NCBI RefSeq assembly: GCF_003121895.1
Contig: NZ_QEWW01000001.1
Span: 310,001-374,000 of the forward strand
From: Ignatzschineria cameli
GTDB lineage: Bacteria > Pseudomonadota > Gammaproteobacteria > Cardiobacteriales > Wohlfahrtiimonadaceae
DNA: 64,000 nucleotides
Reading direction: 5' to 3'
Shown: in pieces, positions 56,725 through 64,000 of the stretch
Position numbering within the stretch: the stretch's first letter is position 1
Layout: every line of letters starts with the position of its first letter
The notes under the pieces: model-generated
The model's database searches: none
Seen by the model: only the letters and a program-made list of their open reading frames with translations
What the model was told of the DNA's origin: nothing
Program-made: the position numbers and the translations under genes

Positions 56725-58107
56725 ATGAGCCAAGTAGCAGGAAAGGAAGAGATAAAGTTAAAACGGGGGCTAAAGAATCGTCATATTCAGATGATCGCTT
56801 TAGGGGGTGCAATTGGAACGGGGTTATTTTATGGCTCGGCAGAATCGATTGCACTAGTAGGGCCGGCAATTCTATTGGCCTATCTATTGGGTGGATTTAT
56901 TATCTATCTTATTATGACGATGATGGGCGAGATGTCGACTCATGAGCCTGTCGCCGGCGCATTTAGCCACTTTTCTTATAAATATTGGGGCGAATTTCCC
57001 GGATTCTTAGCTGGTTGGAACTATTGGTTTCTCTATATATTGGTCAGTATGGCGGAGCTTTCGGTAATCGGAATCTATATTCAAGTCTGGTTTCCCGATA
57101 TTCCACTTTGGGTCTCTTCATTGACGGTTTTGATCATTATCACAATTATTAATCTCTTTTCGATCCGTATCTATGGGGAGTTTGAGTTTTGGTTTGCTTT
57201 AGTGAAAGTATTGGCCATTATCTTACTAATTGCGTTAGGGGCTTATCTGATTCTTACCGGCACTGATGGCGCTTCTATTGCGAATCTCTGGCAACATGGA
57301 GGATTCTTCCCTTATGGTATTAAAGAGTTTCTCCTCTCCTTAGTGATTGTAATGTTCTCATTTGGAGGAACGGAGCTTATCGGTATTACTGCCGGAGAAG
57401 CGGATGATCCTAAAAAATCGATTCCTAAAGCGATTAAGCAGGTGATCTGGCGTATTCTTCTCTTCTATATCTTATCGATTGCAGTGTTGATGATTCTTCA
57501 TCCGTGGAATGAGATCGGTACTGATGGAAGCCCCTTCGTGATTATCTTCAAAGAGATGGGTTTTGGGATTGTTAATACTCCATTAGGGGAGATCAATATT
57601 CCGGCAACATTCTTCAATATTGTGGTATTGTCGGCGGCGATCTCAGTCTATAACAGTGGTATCTATAGTAACGGGCGGATGCTCTTCGGTTTAGCAGAGC
57701 AGGGCAATGCCCCTAAATTATTTATGAAGCTCAATCGTAACTCTGCTCCCGTTGTTGCGATCCTCTTCTCTTCGCTTTGTACCTTAATCGCGGTAGTGAT
57801 CAACTTTTTAGTGCCGGAAGGGGCATTTATGCGCATTATGTCTTTAGCGGTTGCAGCGGCGACAATCACTTGGGGTTTGATCGTTATTGTGCAATATAAG
57901 TTTAGAAAGCAAGTCGATGAGAAGAGCTTAACCTTTAAAGTTCCGTTCTATCCCATTAGTAATTTTATAGCATTAGCCTTTTTAGCATTGCTCTTAGTGA
58001 TGATGACGCAATCGGGAAATATGGTCTACGCCGTGATTGTTATACCGATCTGGATTATCGTGCTCTATATCGGTTTTAGAGTGAAAAAGCGTTTAGAGAA
58101 GCATTAG
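56725..58107 (+). CDS. Amino acid permease (APC superfamily, AAT type)
   Basis: About 460 residues and 12 membrane helices. KNRHIQMIALGGAIGTGLF and FGGTELIGITAGEADDP are the hallmark blocks of the AAT group (AroP, CycA, YifK and relatives). Substrate not decidable from sequence. I take the ATG at 56725 (GAGAAGG upstream); an in-frame TTG at 56698 is an alternative. Ends in a strong terminator. Confidence 0.88.
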   Translation: MSQVAGKEEIKLKRGLKNRHIQMIALGGAIGTGLFYGSAESIALVGPAILLAYLLGGFIIYLIMTMMGEMSTHEPVAGAFSHFSYKYWGEFPGFLAGWNYWFLYILVSMAELSVIGIYIQVWFPDIPLWVSSLTVLIIITIINLFSIRIYGEFEFWFALVKVLAIILLIALGAYLILTGTDGASIANLWQHGGFFPYGIKEFLLSLVIVMFSFGGTELIGITAGEADDPKKSIPKAIKQVIWRILLFYILSIAVLMILHPWNEIGTDGSPFVIIFKEMGFGIVNTPLGEINIPATFFNIVVLSAAISVYNSGIYSNGRMLFGLAEQGNAPKLFMKLNRNSAPVVAILFSSLCTLIAVVINFLVPEGAFMRIMSLAVAAATITWGLIVIVQYKFRKQVDEKSLTFKVPFYPISNFIALAFLALLLVMMTQSGNMVYAVIVIPIWIIVLYIGFRVKKRLEKH

Positions 58108-58186
58108 GATCAATAAGTATTATGGCAGTATTATGGCTATTGATTGAGGTCATTTGATAATCAGAATTACAAAATAGTCTATAGCG

Positions 58187-58232
58187 AAGCTGATATTTTA
58201 AGAGATTATTCTCTTGAGATATCAGCTTTTTT
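58187..58232 (+). terminator. Rho-independent terminator after the permease
   Basis: AAGCTGATAT pairs with ATATCAGCTT (10 bp), with an inner AAGAG/CTCTT, followed by T run. Confidence 0.9.
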
Positions 58233-58249
58233 ATTTCAGAAGGATTAAC

Positions 58250-58550
58250 CGTTCAGGTAGCGATACTTGCCGGCATGTAACTTTTGGAAGAACGCAGTGG
58301 TGATCTCCGGCAACTCATTAACCTTTGTTGTTTTAACAAATAAGAATGATTATGGAAGGGCGAGAATCGACCATTTCGCTCTTTTCACCGGTGCATGCCC
58401 GCTATTTGCTGCTTTCAGCGCCAAGGAGATCCTCGTTATTTGAAGCTAATGGTCAGTGTCAGCGATAAAGAATCGCTTCTGCCGGCGCGATATTGTTGGA
58501 AGTTCGCGATGGTAAGATCCGGCAGCGTTCAGCTTCTATTTTTTAATGAT
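58250..58550. repeat. Diverged inverted copy of the 22.5-23.1 kb repeat
   Basis: In reverse complement it matches the earlier repeats in order: GTGATCTCCGGCAACTCA, AGAATGATT, GACCAT-TTCGCTCTTTTCACC, then CTGCCGG-CGCGA...TCGCG...CCGGCAG and ATCCGGCAGCGTTCAGC. The outer stem is unchanged and the inner stem has a compensatory base change. It abuts the 3' end of the DUF805 gene. Confidence 0.8.
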
Positions 58551-58553
58551 CTA

Positions 58554-59174
58554 TTAAACAGCGGCATAGAGGAAAGTAATAGTGATCGTTTGTAGCGTAA
58601 TATATTGGTAGAGGAAGTAGCTTCCGACAGTTACAAAGATCAAGAGAAGAATCAAGCCGTAAGGCTTTCCCCGAGGAATTGGCATGCCATAACGATTGGC
58701 AACGGAGCTTCCCGGCATAATGAAGGGGAAGAGGCGAATTAGTAGCGCTAAAGAGATCAGCATAAAGAAGAGTGTGTAGTAGAACGTCTTCTCTAATGTC
58801 ATCGGCATCATAATAATGATCAATTCTAAGGAATAGGGAAAGATAAAGAGTAGCGTCGCCCACCAACCGGAGAGATTGATATCATGCAGACGCATTACAA
58901 CGGCACGAATATTGAGGAGAATAACCGCCCCAATAAAGCCGGCATGAAAGATAATTCGCCCTAATGTTTGTGTCATATCGATCGATTTATCCGCTGATTC
59001 CGTCAGTGAAAAGATCCCCTGTTCAATCACAAAGTAGTAGAAACAGTAGATAATAATCGCCAAAACGAGATAGGTTGCAAAACGGTTTGCGAACTCGAGT
59101 CGCCCAATTCTACCAGTGAAATTGATTGCAAAATAAGCAGGTGCCTTCTGCATCTTTTCATGGGATTTACTCAT
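58554..59174 (-). CDS. DUF805 membrane protein
   Basis: 206 residues with about five helices. FTGRIGRLEFANRF near the N-terminus, VMRLHDINLSGWW in the middle and NRYGMPIP near the end are the DUF805 hallmarks. Function unknown. Its last codons touch the dispersed repeat. Confidence 0.85.
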   Translation of the reverse strand: MSKSHEKMQKAPAYFAINFTGRIGRLEFANRFATYLVLAIIIYCFYYFVIEQGIFSLTESADKSIDMTQTLGRIIFHAGFIGAVILLNIRAVVMRLHDINLSGWWATLLFIFPYSLELIIIMMPMTLEKTFYYTLFFMLISLALLIRLFPFIMPGSSVANRYGMPIPRGKPYGLILLLIFVTVGSYFLYQYITLQTITITFLYAAV

Positions 59175-59301
59175 AGATCTCCCTCTACCTTCTATTAGTG
59201 TCGATATTATAAAGTAGAAAACCGAGATAATAATTTCTCGGCTTCTATTTTATGGTTAGTTCTTGAGATTTTGCATCTCTTGCTAATTGAATCTACAGAA
59301 C

Positions 59302-59640
59302 CTATTTTTTCTTCTCTTGATCGGCAGTGTCAGCAAATGTGAGATCTTTACCTCTAAAGACACGGATAATCACACCTTTGAAGACCCAGATATTAATTAG
59401 ACCTAAAAGAAGAAGGATTGTGATAACGGAGTACGCAAAGTAGAGTTCCGACATATCTTTAATCGATGCGAGTAACCCTGTTTTAAAGTGAAGCACAACA
59501 AGAGCGACAACGGCAACAACATAAGTGAGGAGAAAGAGTGACATCCATAGTTTTTTAACACCCTCTTTGGTTAAGAGGAAGAGCGAAACTATGTAACAGA
59601 TAATGAGAAGCGCTAATAAACCGATTAAAACTATTTCCAT
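59302..59640 (-). CDS. Small membrane protein of unknown function
   Basis: 112 residues, three hydrophobic helices (about 3-23, 32-52, 66-88) and a charged C-terminus. Ribosome site AAGGAG before the ATG. Not recognised. Its neighbours do not form an obvious pathway with it. Confidence 0.6.
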   Translation of the reverse strand: MEIVLIGLLALLIICYIVSLFLLTKEGVKKLWMSLFLLTYVVAVVALVVLHFKTGLLASIKDMSELYFAYSVITILLLLGLINIWVFKGVIIRVFRGKDLTFADTADQEKKK

Positions 59641-59692
59641 GGTATAACTCCTTATAAGAGGGTTGCTGTATTAGATCGATATCGATTTTTAC

Positions 59693-60361
59693 TTAAGCAT
59701 CTAAAGGTTGATTCTTCTTATCATTGAGATATTGCACAATAAATTCATGAAAATCCTCCACTTTTTGTGCGCCTTGAATTGCAATCTCATTATCGATTAC
59801 AAAGAAGGGAACACTCTGAATATTGATACGGTGGGCGATCTTTTCATCATCACGTACTGCATTAACATAGGTTTCATCATCTAATGCTTGTTTGACATCG
59901 CTAATATTGAGCTTCAATTTATCGGCAATCTCAATCAATGCTACCATATCACTTAGGTTAACGCCCTCTTCAAAGTAAGCTTTAAAGAGAAGGTCAGCAC
60001 AAGCTTTAATCTTACTAGGAGCTTGATTGGCGACATAGTGGAGGAACTGATGAGCTAAAAATGTACTAGTAGGGATGATCTTATCATTGTTGATCGTAAG
60101 GCCGACAGTTGCCGCCATGCCTGCTGTATTGATCGTCATCTCTTTCGCTTTTTCAACAGTTGTCTGATAGCGCTCAGCTAAAACTTCCGCTAAAGATTCC
60201 TCTGTATAGAGCGGAGCATCTGGCGCAAGTTCAAAGCTGCGATATTGAATTTTGATCTGAGCCATCTCTTCTTCGCTAAGCTGCATAATGGCTTGTTCTA
60301 AATTGTGTTTTCCGATGTAACAAAATGGGCATGAAAAATCAGACCAAATTTGGATATTCAT
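59693..60361 (-). CDS. DsbA-family oxidoreductase (FrnE-like)
   Basis: About 222 residues. SDFSCPFCYIGKHNLE carries a CPFC active site; SVPFFVIDNEIAIQGAQ is the cis-Pro region. FrnE-like proteins are cytosolic thiol oxidoreductases. I place the start at the ATG at 60361 (AGGAAAGG upstream); the frame is open to 60424 without a ribosome site. Confidence 0.88.
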   Translation of the reverse strand: MNIQIWSDFSCPFCYIGKHNLEQAIMQLSEEEMAQIKIQYRSFELAPDAPLYTEESLAEVLAERYQTTVEKAKEMTINTAGMAATVGLTINNDKIIPTSTFLAHQFLHYVANQAPSKIKACADLLFKAYFEEGVNLSDMVALIEIADKLKLNISDVKQALDDETYVNAVRDDEKIAHRINIQSVPFFVIDNEIAIQGAQKVEDFHEFIVQYLNDKKNQPLDA

Positions 60362-60454
60362 ACGAGACCTTTCCTTGATCGACAAAAAATGAGAATATAA
60401 ACTTCTTGTTATTATAACAAACAAGTATCAAACAAGCAGATAAAAGGAGTAAAT

Positions 60455-60901
60455 ATGACTGGGGAAAGAACCGTAGAGAGTGTTAATGGCTATCAAGGTA
60501 AAAATCTATTGAAGACGCTTGGCATCGAGATGGTCGAGCTTAGTGAAAAGTATGCAGAGGCGAAGATGCCGGTAACTGAAGCGCTTCAACAGACGATGGG
60601 GTATCTTCATGGTGGCGCGACAATTGCTCTGGCAGAGACTGTCGGGGGGATTGGCTCTTTTGCAATATTGCCCCTTGATGAGGCATGTGTAGGGATGCAG
60701 ATTAGTGCAAGTCATCTCTCTTCGGCAAGTATTGGTGATACGGTGGTTGCTAAAGCGGATCTCCTCCATAAAGGAGGTAGAAGTCATGTATGGGATGTTA
60801 ATATCTACTCAGAGAAGAGTGGGAAGTTAATCTCTACAATCAAAGTGACCAACGCAATTGTGCCGATCCAGAAAGCAAGGCCCAAAAAAGAGCTCCCTTA
60901 A
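60455..60901 (+). CDS. Hotdog-fold acyl-CoA thioesterase (PaaI/MenI-like)
   Basis: 148 residues. YLHGGATIALAETVGG holds the conserved HGG of PaaI-type thioesterases; ISASHLSSASIGDTVVAKA is the second strand block. It hydrolyses some acyl- or aryl-CoA; substrate not identified. Ribosome site AAAGGAG. Divergent from the FrnE-like gene. Confidence 0.87.
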   Translation: MTGERTVESVNGYQGKNLLKTLGIEMVELSEKYAEAKMPVTEALQQTMGYLHGGATIALAETVGGIGSFAILPLDEACVGMQISASHLSSASIGDTVVAKADLLHKGGRSHVWDVNIYSEKSGKLISTIKVTNAIVPIQKARPKKELP

Positions 60902-60909
60902 AAGCTCTC

Positions 60910-61056
60910 TTAAATAGAGTATCCAACGCCGATGCGACCATAGAGATGGGGGCCGGCATCATTTCTTCCTTGAACCGATGCGCTCCCACCACTTGCGGCG
61001 CAACCACTTAAGATCAGTAGGGTAATGGTGGTTAATAAAAAAAGACGTTTAATCAT
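60910..61056 (-). CDS. Small lipoprotein, 48 residues
   Basis: MIKRLFLLTTITLLILSGC is a full lipoprotein signal with lipobox LSGC; the mature part of 30 residues is Gly/Ser-rich and ends LYGRIGVGYSI. No family recognised. It faces the thioesterase gene tail to tail with an 8-bp gap. A truncated relic of a larger outer-membrane lipoprotein is possible. Confidence 0.6.
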   Translation of the reverse strand: MIKRLFLLTTITLLILSGCAASGGSASVQGRNDAGPHLYGRIGVGYSI

Positions 61057-61363
61057 TTTATTCTTGCTCTTTTAATAAAGACTTCGGTATAGGGGCAGGG
61101 TATAGGAATACATATAGAGTTAAAATATAGGGATTAATATTATAACTAATCCTGTACTCTCATCATGTTATCCTATCATTATGTAATGCTACCATTACAC
61201 TAAAATGTGAACACTAAATAAAAATAAATTTTCGTTTTTTATTTTGTATTTTTCATTTTAAATTTTATAACTACTTCTCTTATCATCTCTTATCGAAATA
61301 GTTATATCTTATATATAACATACCCTGATATATAACCATATAAATATATATAACCATATAAAA

Positions 61364-61393
61364 AACCCTAGATAAGAATATCTAGGGTTTTAT
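61364..61393 (-). terminator. Terminator downstream of rpsU
   Basis: AAAACCCTAGATA pairs perfectly with TATCTAGGGTTTT (13 bp) around AGAA; T run on both strands. The preceding 61300-61363 is a TATATAACCATA-type AT repeat, and 61070-61300 shows no gene. Confidence 0.88.
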
Positions 61394-61449
61394 CGTTACT
61401 TGATAATGTACTGCTTTAAAGATAAATCTTGAAACCAGTACTTATCCGA

Positions 61450-61665
61450 TTAGTAGTAACGGATTCTACGGTTAGATTCGCGCATTATACGTTTGTAATG
61501 GCGTTTCTGAGCCGCAGCCTTCTTACGCTTTCTTTCAGCGGTCGGTTTTTCATAGTACTCACGTGCACGCACCTCAGATACGATACCTGCTTTTTCGCAA
61601 GCACGTCTAAAACGACGCATAGCAACGTCAAATGGTTCATTCTCACGAATTTTGACGGAAGGCAT
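61450..61665 (-). CDS. rpsU: 30S ribosomal protein S21
   Basis: 71 residues, the standard size: [19 protein letters not shown], then a strongly basic tail ending NRRIRYY. It joins the 30S subunit near the mRNA exit. Here it lies after tig on the minus strand, not next to dnaG/rpoD within this window. Ribosome site AGGTGAT. Confidence 0.98.
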   Translation of the reverse strand: MPSVKIRENEPFDVAMRRFRRACEKAGIVSEVRAREYYEKPTAERKRKKAAAQKRHYKRIMRESNRRIRYY

Positions 61666-61810
61666 TGAACATCACCTCAATTAATAATAGGTTAAAATAA
61701 ATTGTTCTTATACGAAATGTATTAAGAACACCAATTCACTAGTATAACCCCAACGACCGATAATATCAATGATGATCTCAATAGATGGGGCTATTTCATG
61801 AATGCGTTAC

Positions 61811-63109
61811 TTATCTTTGAGCTTGGTTCATAAGCTCATCGAAAGTTTTCTTCTCAGTAACAACTGCCGCTTTTTCAGCTAAAAGATCAACCACTTGATC
61901 TTCTAATGCGATATTGCGGATATTTTGCATACTGTTTTGATCTTTTTTGAAGTGCTCAATCACTTCTGCTGGATCTTCATAAGTTGAAGCGATAAGGTCT
62001 AAACGCTTATCAACATAGCTCTCATCCGGCGTGATTTTGTTATCTTCAATAAATTTGCTAACAAGAAGGCTCAAACGAACTTTTTGCTCCGCCTGTTTTG
62101 AGAAGATCTGTGTAATCAATTCCATTAATTGATTTGCTTCTTCTTGGCTACGTGGCTGTGGGAAGTTTGATTGTTGCGCCATTGCTTGTGCTTCTGAGAC
62201 AACCATTACTTGTGGAACTTCTAACTCATGGTTTTTCTCAAGTGATTCTAAAACAGAAGCTTTGAAGCGGTTATGGATAACGTTATTTAATTCACGCTCC
62301 ATATTTTTACGCAATTCTGAACGAAGTTTTTCAACATCACCGTCAGCAATACCGAAACGCTCTGCAAATGTTGCATCAATTTCTGGTAATTCACCAACTT
62401 CAACGCTATTTACCGTGATATCAAACTCAGCTTCTTTACCTGCAAGATGATCTGCTTGGTAATCTTCAGGGAAGGTGACCTTAATCGTTTTAGTTTCACC
62501 TTTTTTCATACCAACGATCTGATCTTCAAAACCAGGAATCATGCTGTTAGAGCCTAAGATTAATGGAGTGTTGTCAGCTTTACCGCCTTCAAACTCTTCA
62601 CCATCAACGCGACCTACAAAGTTGATGTTAACGCGATCTTCAACTTTTGCTGCTTCATCGCTCTCTTTCCAAGTTTGGCTCTGCTTTTGAAGTGTTTTGA
62701 GCATATTTTCAAGATCAGCATCTGTTACTTCAGCTTCAAACTTAACTGCTTCGAGCTTGTCAAGGTTGTCTAGCTTAACTTCGGGCATCACTTCAAACTC
62801 AGCAGTGAAAGAGTATTTATTCTCTTCTGATGGGCGATCAATCACAGGTTGACCTGCTGGCTCTAGTTTAAGTTCAGTAATGGTTGCTTGATACTTTTTA
62901 CCAATCGCTTCGCCGATTACTTCATTTTCAACTTCAGCGCCATGCATATTACGCACAACTTTAACTGGCACTTTACCAGGGCGGAATCCATCAACGCGAA
63001 CGCGACGTGCTAACTCTTTAAGACGTGATTCGATATCTTTCTCAACTTGCTCTGCATCAAGCTCAATAACGACGCGGCGTTTGAGGCCTTCTAATGTTTC
63101 TACTGACAT
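61811..63109 (-). CDS. tig: Trigger factor
   Basis: Ribosome-associated chaperone and peptidyl-prolyl isomerase, 432 residues as in E. coli. N-terminal ribosome-binding domain with the signature FRPGKVP (about 42-48), central FKBP domain (about 150-245, VNINFVGRVDGEEFEGG), C-terminal helical arms. No clpP or clpX is seen beside it; tRNA-Leu lies upstream. Confidence 0.97.
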   Translation of the reverse strand: MSVETLEGLKRRVVIELDAEQVEKDIESRLKELARRVRVDGFRPGKVPVKVVRNMHGAEVENEVIGEAIGKKYQATITELKLEPAGQPVIDRPSEENKYSFTAEFEVMPEVKLDNLDKLEAVKFEAEVTDADLENMLKTLQKQSQTWKESDEAAKVEDRVNINFVGRVDGEEFEGGKADNTPLILGSNSMIPGFEDQIVGMKKGETKTIKVTFPEDYQADHLAGKEAEFDITVNSVEVGELPEIDATFAERFGIADGDVEKLRSELRKNMERELNNVIHNRFKASVLESLEKNHELEVPQVMVVSEAQAMAQQSNFPQPRSQEEANQLMELITQIFSKQAEQKVRLSLLVSKFIEDNKITPDESYVDKRLDLIASTYEDPAEVIEHFKKDQNSMQNIRNIALEDQVVDLLAEKAAVVTEKKTFDELMNQAQR

Positions 63110-63154
63110 AATTATATACCCGATTCTAAGATTGAATTCTAAAATTGAAAATAT

Positions 63155-63181
63155 AAAAAAAGGTGCTCATTTAAGCACCTT
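63155..63181 (-). terminator. Terminator after tRNA-Leu
   Basis: AAGGTGCT pairs with AGCACCTT around 6 nt; A run at 63155-63161 gives T run in minus-strand RNA. Lies between tRNA-Leu and tig. Confidence 0.85.
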
Positions 63182-63222
63182 CTTCAACTTATTAAGGTGA
63201 TCTCTATCACCATAACTCAATA

Positions 63223-63306
63223 TGGTGCGAGCGGAGAGACTCGAACTCTCACGGATGAACCACTAGATCCTAAGTCTAGCGCGTATACCAATTTCGCCAC
63301 GCTCGC
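63223..63306 (-). tRNA. tRNA-Leu (anticodon UAG)
   Basis: On the minus strand the acceptor arm GCGAGCG pairs with CGCTCGC, the anticodon loop reads CTTAGGA, the T arm is GAGAG-TTCGAGT-CTCTC, and CCA is encoded. The extra arm is long, as expected for class II tRNA-Leu. 84 nt including CCA. Confidence 0.95.
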
Positions 63307-63307
63307 A

Positions 63308-63924
63308 TAAGCCGTTAATTATACATTGTCTTTATTGCTTGTCAAGACATTTTGAATTGCCTATTTGGCGCTCTGTCGCTGCTTGAGCATGCAATGAACT
63401 ATGAGGAAAGATGATAATCTATTTTCGTAAAAAAACAAGTATTTTTGTTGCTGAAAAGTTGATCATTCATCTGCCGAGATAGTGAAACACCGTATTTGGA
63501 GGTTTTTAGATTTTCATAAAGAATTGAGTGAAGGACCCATAAAGGATTCTATAAAGATCTAAAGCGTTCTATAAAAAATTTGATAAAGAAGTCTTAGAAA
63601 GAATCTCAAGAAAGGATCTTAAGAAAGGATCTTAAGAGGGCATCATAAAAATGGGCGAATATGAAAGCGATTCTTAATAACTTGATAGTATTGATCTTTA
63701 TCATTTTTAGCGAATCTGTCTGTTTTTGCTTATTATATTGACAATCTAAATTTTAAAGATCAGGTTATAATCAAAAATTAGTATGATATTTGCCCAATTA
63801 AACCCCATTGTAGATAATCCCATTGAAATGATTATTTTCTAAATGATCATTGCTCAAGTGGTTAATTCTCAAATGGTCAAGTTCCAAGTGATCAATTCCC
63901 TTTAAATGATAAGGAATAAAATTT
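63308..63924. other. Intergenic region with short tandem duplications
   Basis: About 617 bp with no gene recognised. AAGAAAGGATCTT is repeated exactly at 63608-63620 and 63621-63633; AAATGGTCAA/AAGTGATCAA-like units fill 63835-63900. It should contain the promoter of the lipoprotein gene that follows. Confidence 0.5.
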
Positions 63925-64000
63925 ATGAAAAAATTGAAGTATTTTTTTACAGCATTAATTGTTGCACTCATTGTAACGGCTTGTACAGCGGATAAGGATT
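63925..64000 (+). CDS. Lipoprotein, 3' truncated by window edge
   Basis: Starts MKKLKYFFTALIVALIVTAC, a lipoprotein signal with a lipobox ending VTAC; only 25 residues are visible. AAGGA ribosome site 9-10 nt before the ATG. Product cannot be named. Confidence 0.6.
   Translation, partial: MKKLKYFFTALIVALIVTACTADKD

Noticed and set aside
56682-56945. 87-residue frame at the start of the permease gene
   Set aside because: Different frame of the permease coding sequence with its ATG touching the ribosome site; no independent support.
58395-58595. Plus-strand short protein in the 58-kb repeat as an annotated gene
   Set aside because: Lies wholly in the repeat and overlaps the DUF805 3' end; the hairpin structure explains the conservation as well. 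Kept only as an observation.

Overview
The window is an AT-rich gammaproteobacterial chromosome segment. A TorA/TorC/TorE/TorD TMAO-respiration set, rpsU, trigger factor next to tRNA-Leu, ActP/YjcH, MtnN and a type I-F CRISPR-Cas locus all fit Gammaproteobacteria. The overall style (AT-rich, many transporters, purine genes of a Firmicutes-like type) suggests the Ignatzschineria/Wohlfahrtiimonas group, but that placement is inference. The left edge cuts purL and the right edge cuts a lipoprotein gene.

Layout. 1-8.9 kb: de novo purine cluster purL-purC-purF-purM-purN-purH, with purD apart at 18.4 kb. 9.2-18.1 kb: Na/Pi cotransporter, an ABC importer of the TrpXYZ/COG2984 type, a DsbA-like protein, acetate symporter ActP/YjcH and a Pmp3-like peptide. 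20-25 kb: BCCT transporter, a tandem 247-bp dispersed repeat, an FUSC-like membrane gene with an apparent frameshift, and a YeeZ-like reductase. 25.7-31.1 kb: torE-torC-torA-torD, then a CxxC metal-binding protein. 31.5-38.8 kb: endonuclease I, two coupled small membrane proteins, and a LysR-dehydrogenase-aldehyde dehydrogenase-DUF3100 transporter cluster. 39.2-52.7 kb: complete type I-F CRISPR-Cas (cas1, cas2-3, cas8f, cas5f, cas7f, cas6f) and an array of 70 repeats plus two decayed ones, in unbroken 60-bp register. 52.8-64 kb: aldehyde dehydrogenase, methyltransferase, mtnN, amino-acid permease, DUF805 protein, FrnE-like oxidoreductase, thioesterase, a small lipoprotein, rpsU, tig and tRNA-Leu.

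The most notable signals are these. (1) Between cas2-3 and cas8f lies a miniature CRISPR: two degenerate repeats that keep the Cas6f hairpin, a 20-nt pseudo-spacer and a terminator. The pseudo-spacer matches a site 93 bp downstream in the cas8f promoter region. That site has a 5'-CC PAM, and the only mismatches are at positions 6, 12 and 18, exactly the bases that Cascade flips out. This is the signature of a Cas-regulating RNA (CreR type) that would direct the Csy complex to repress its own operon. (2) Both glutamine amidotransferases of the purine cluster have lost the catalytic cysteine: PurL has Asn in its place, and PurF starts two residues too late and lacks the Cys-Gly N-terminus. This suggests ammonia-dependent purine synthesis. 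(3) The CRISPR leader carries a boxA antitermination element, and the trailer-end repeats record stepwise covariation of the repeat stem. (4) The octamer palindrome TGCCGGCA is strongly over-represented, and a dispersed repeat shows a compensatory stem change between copies.
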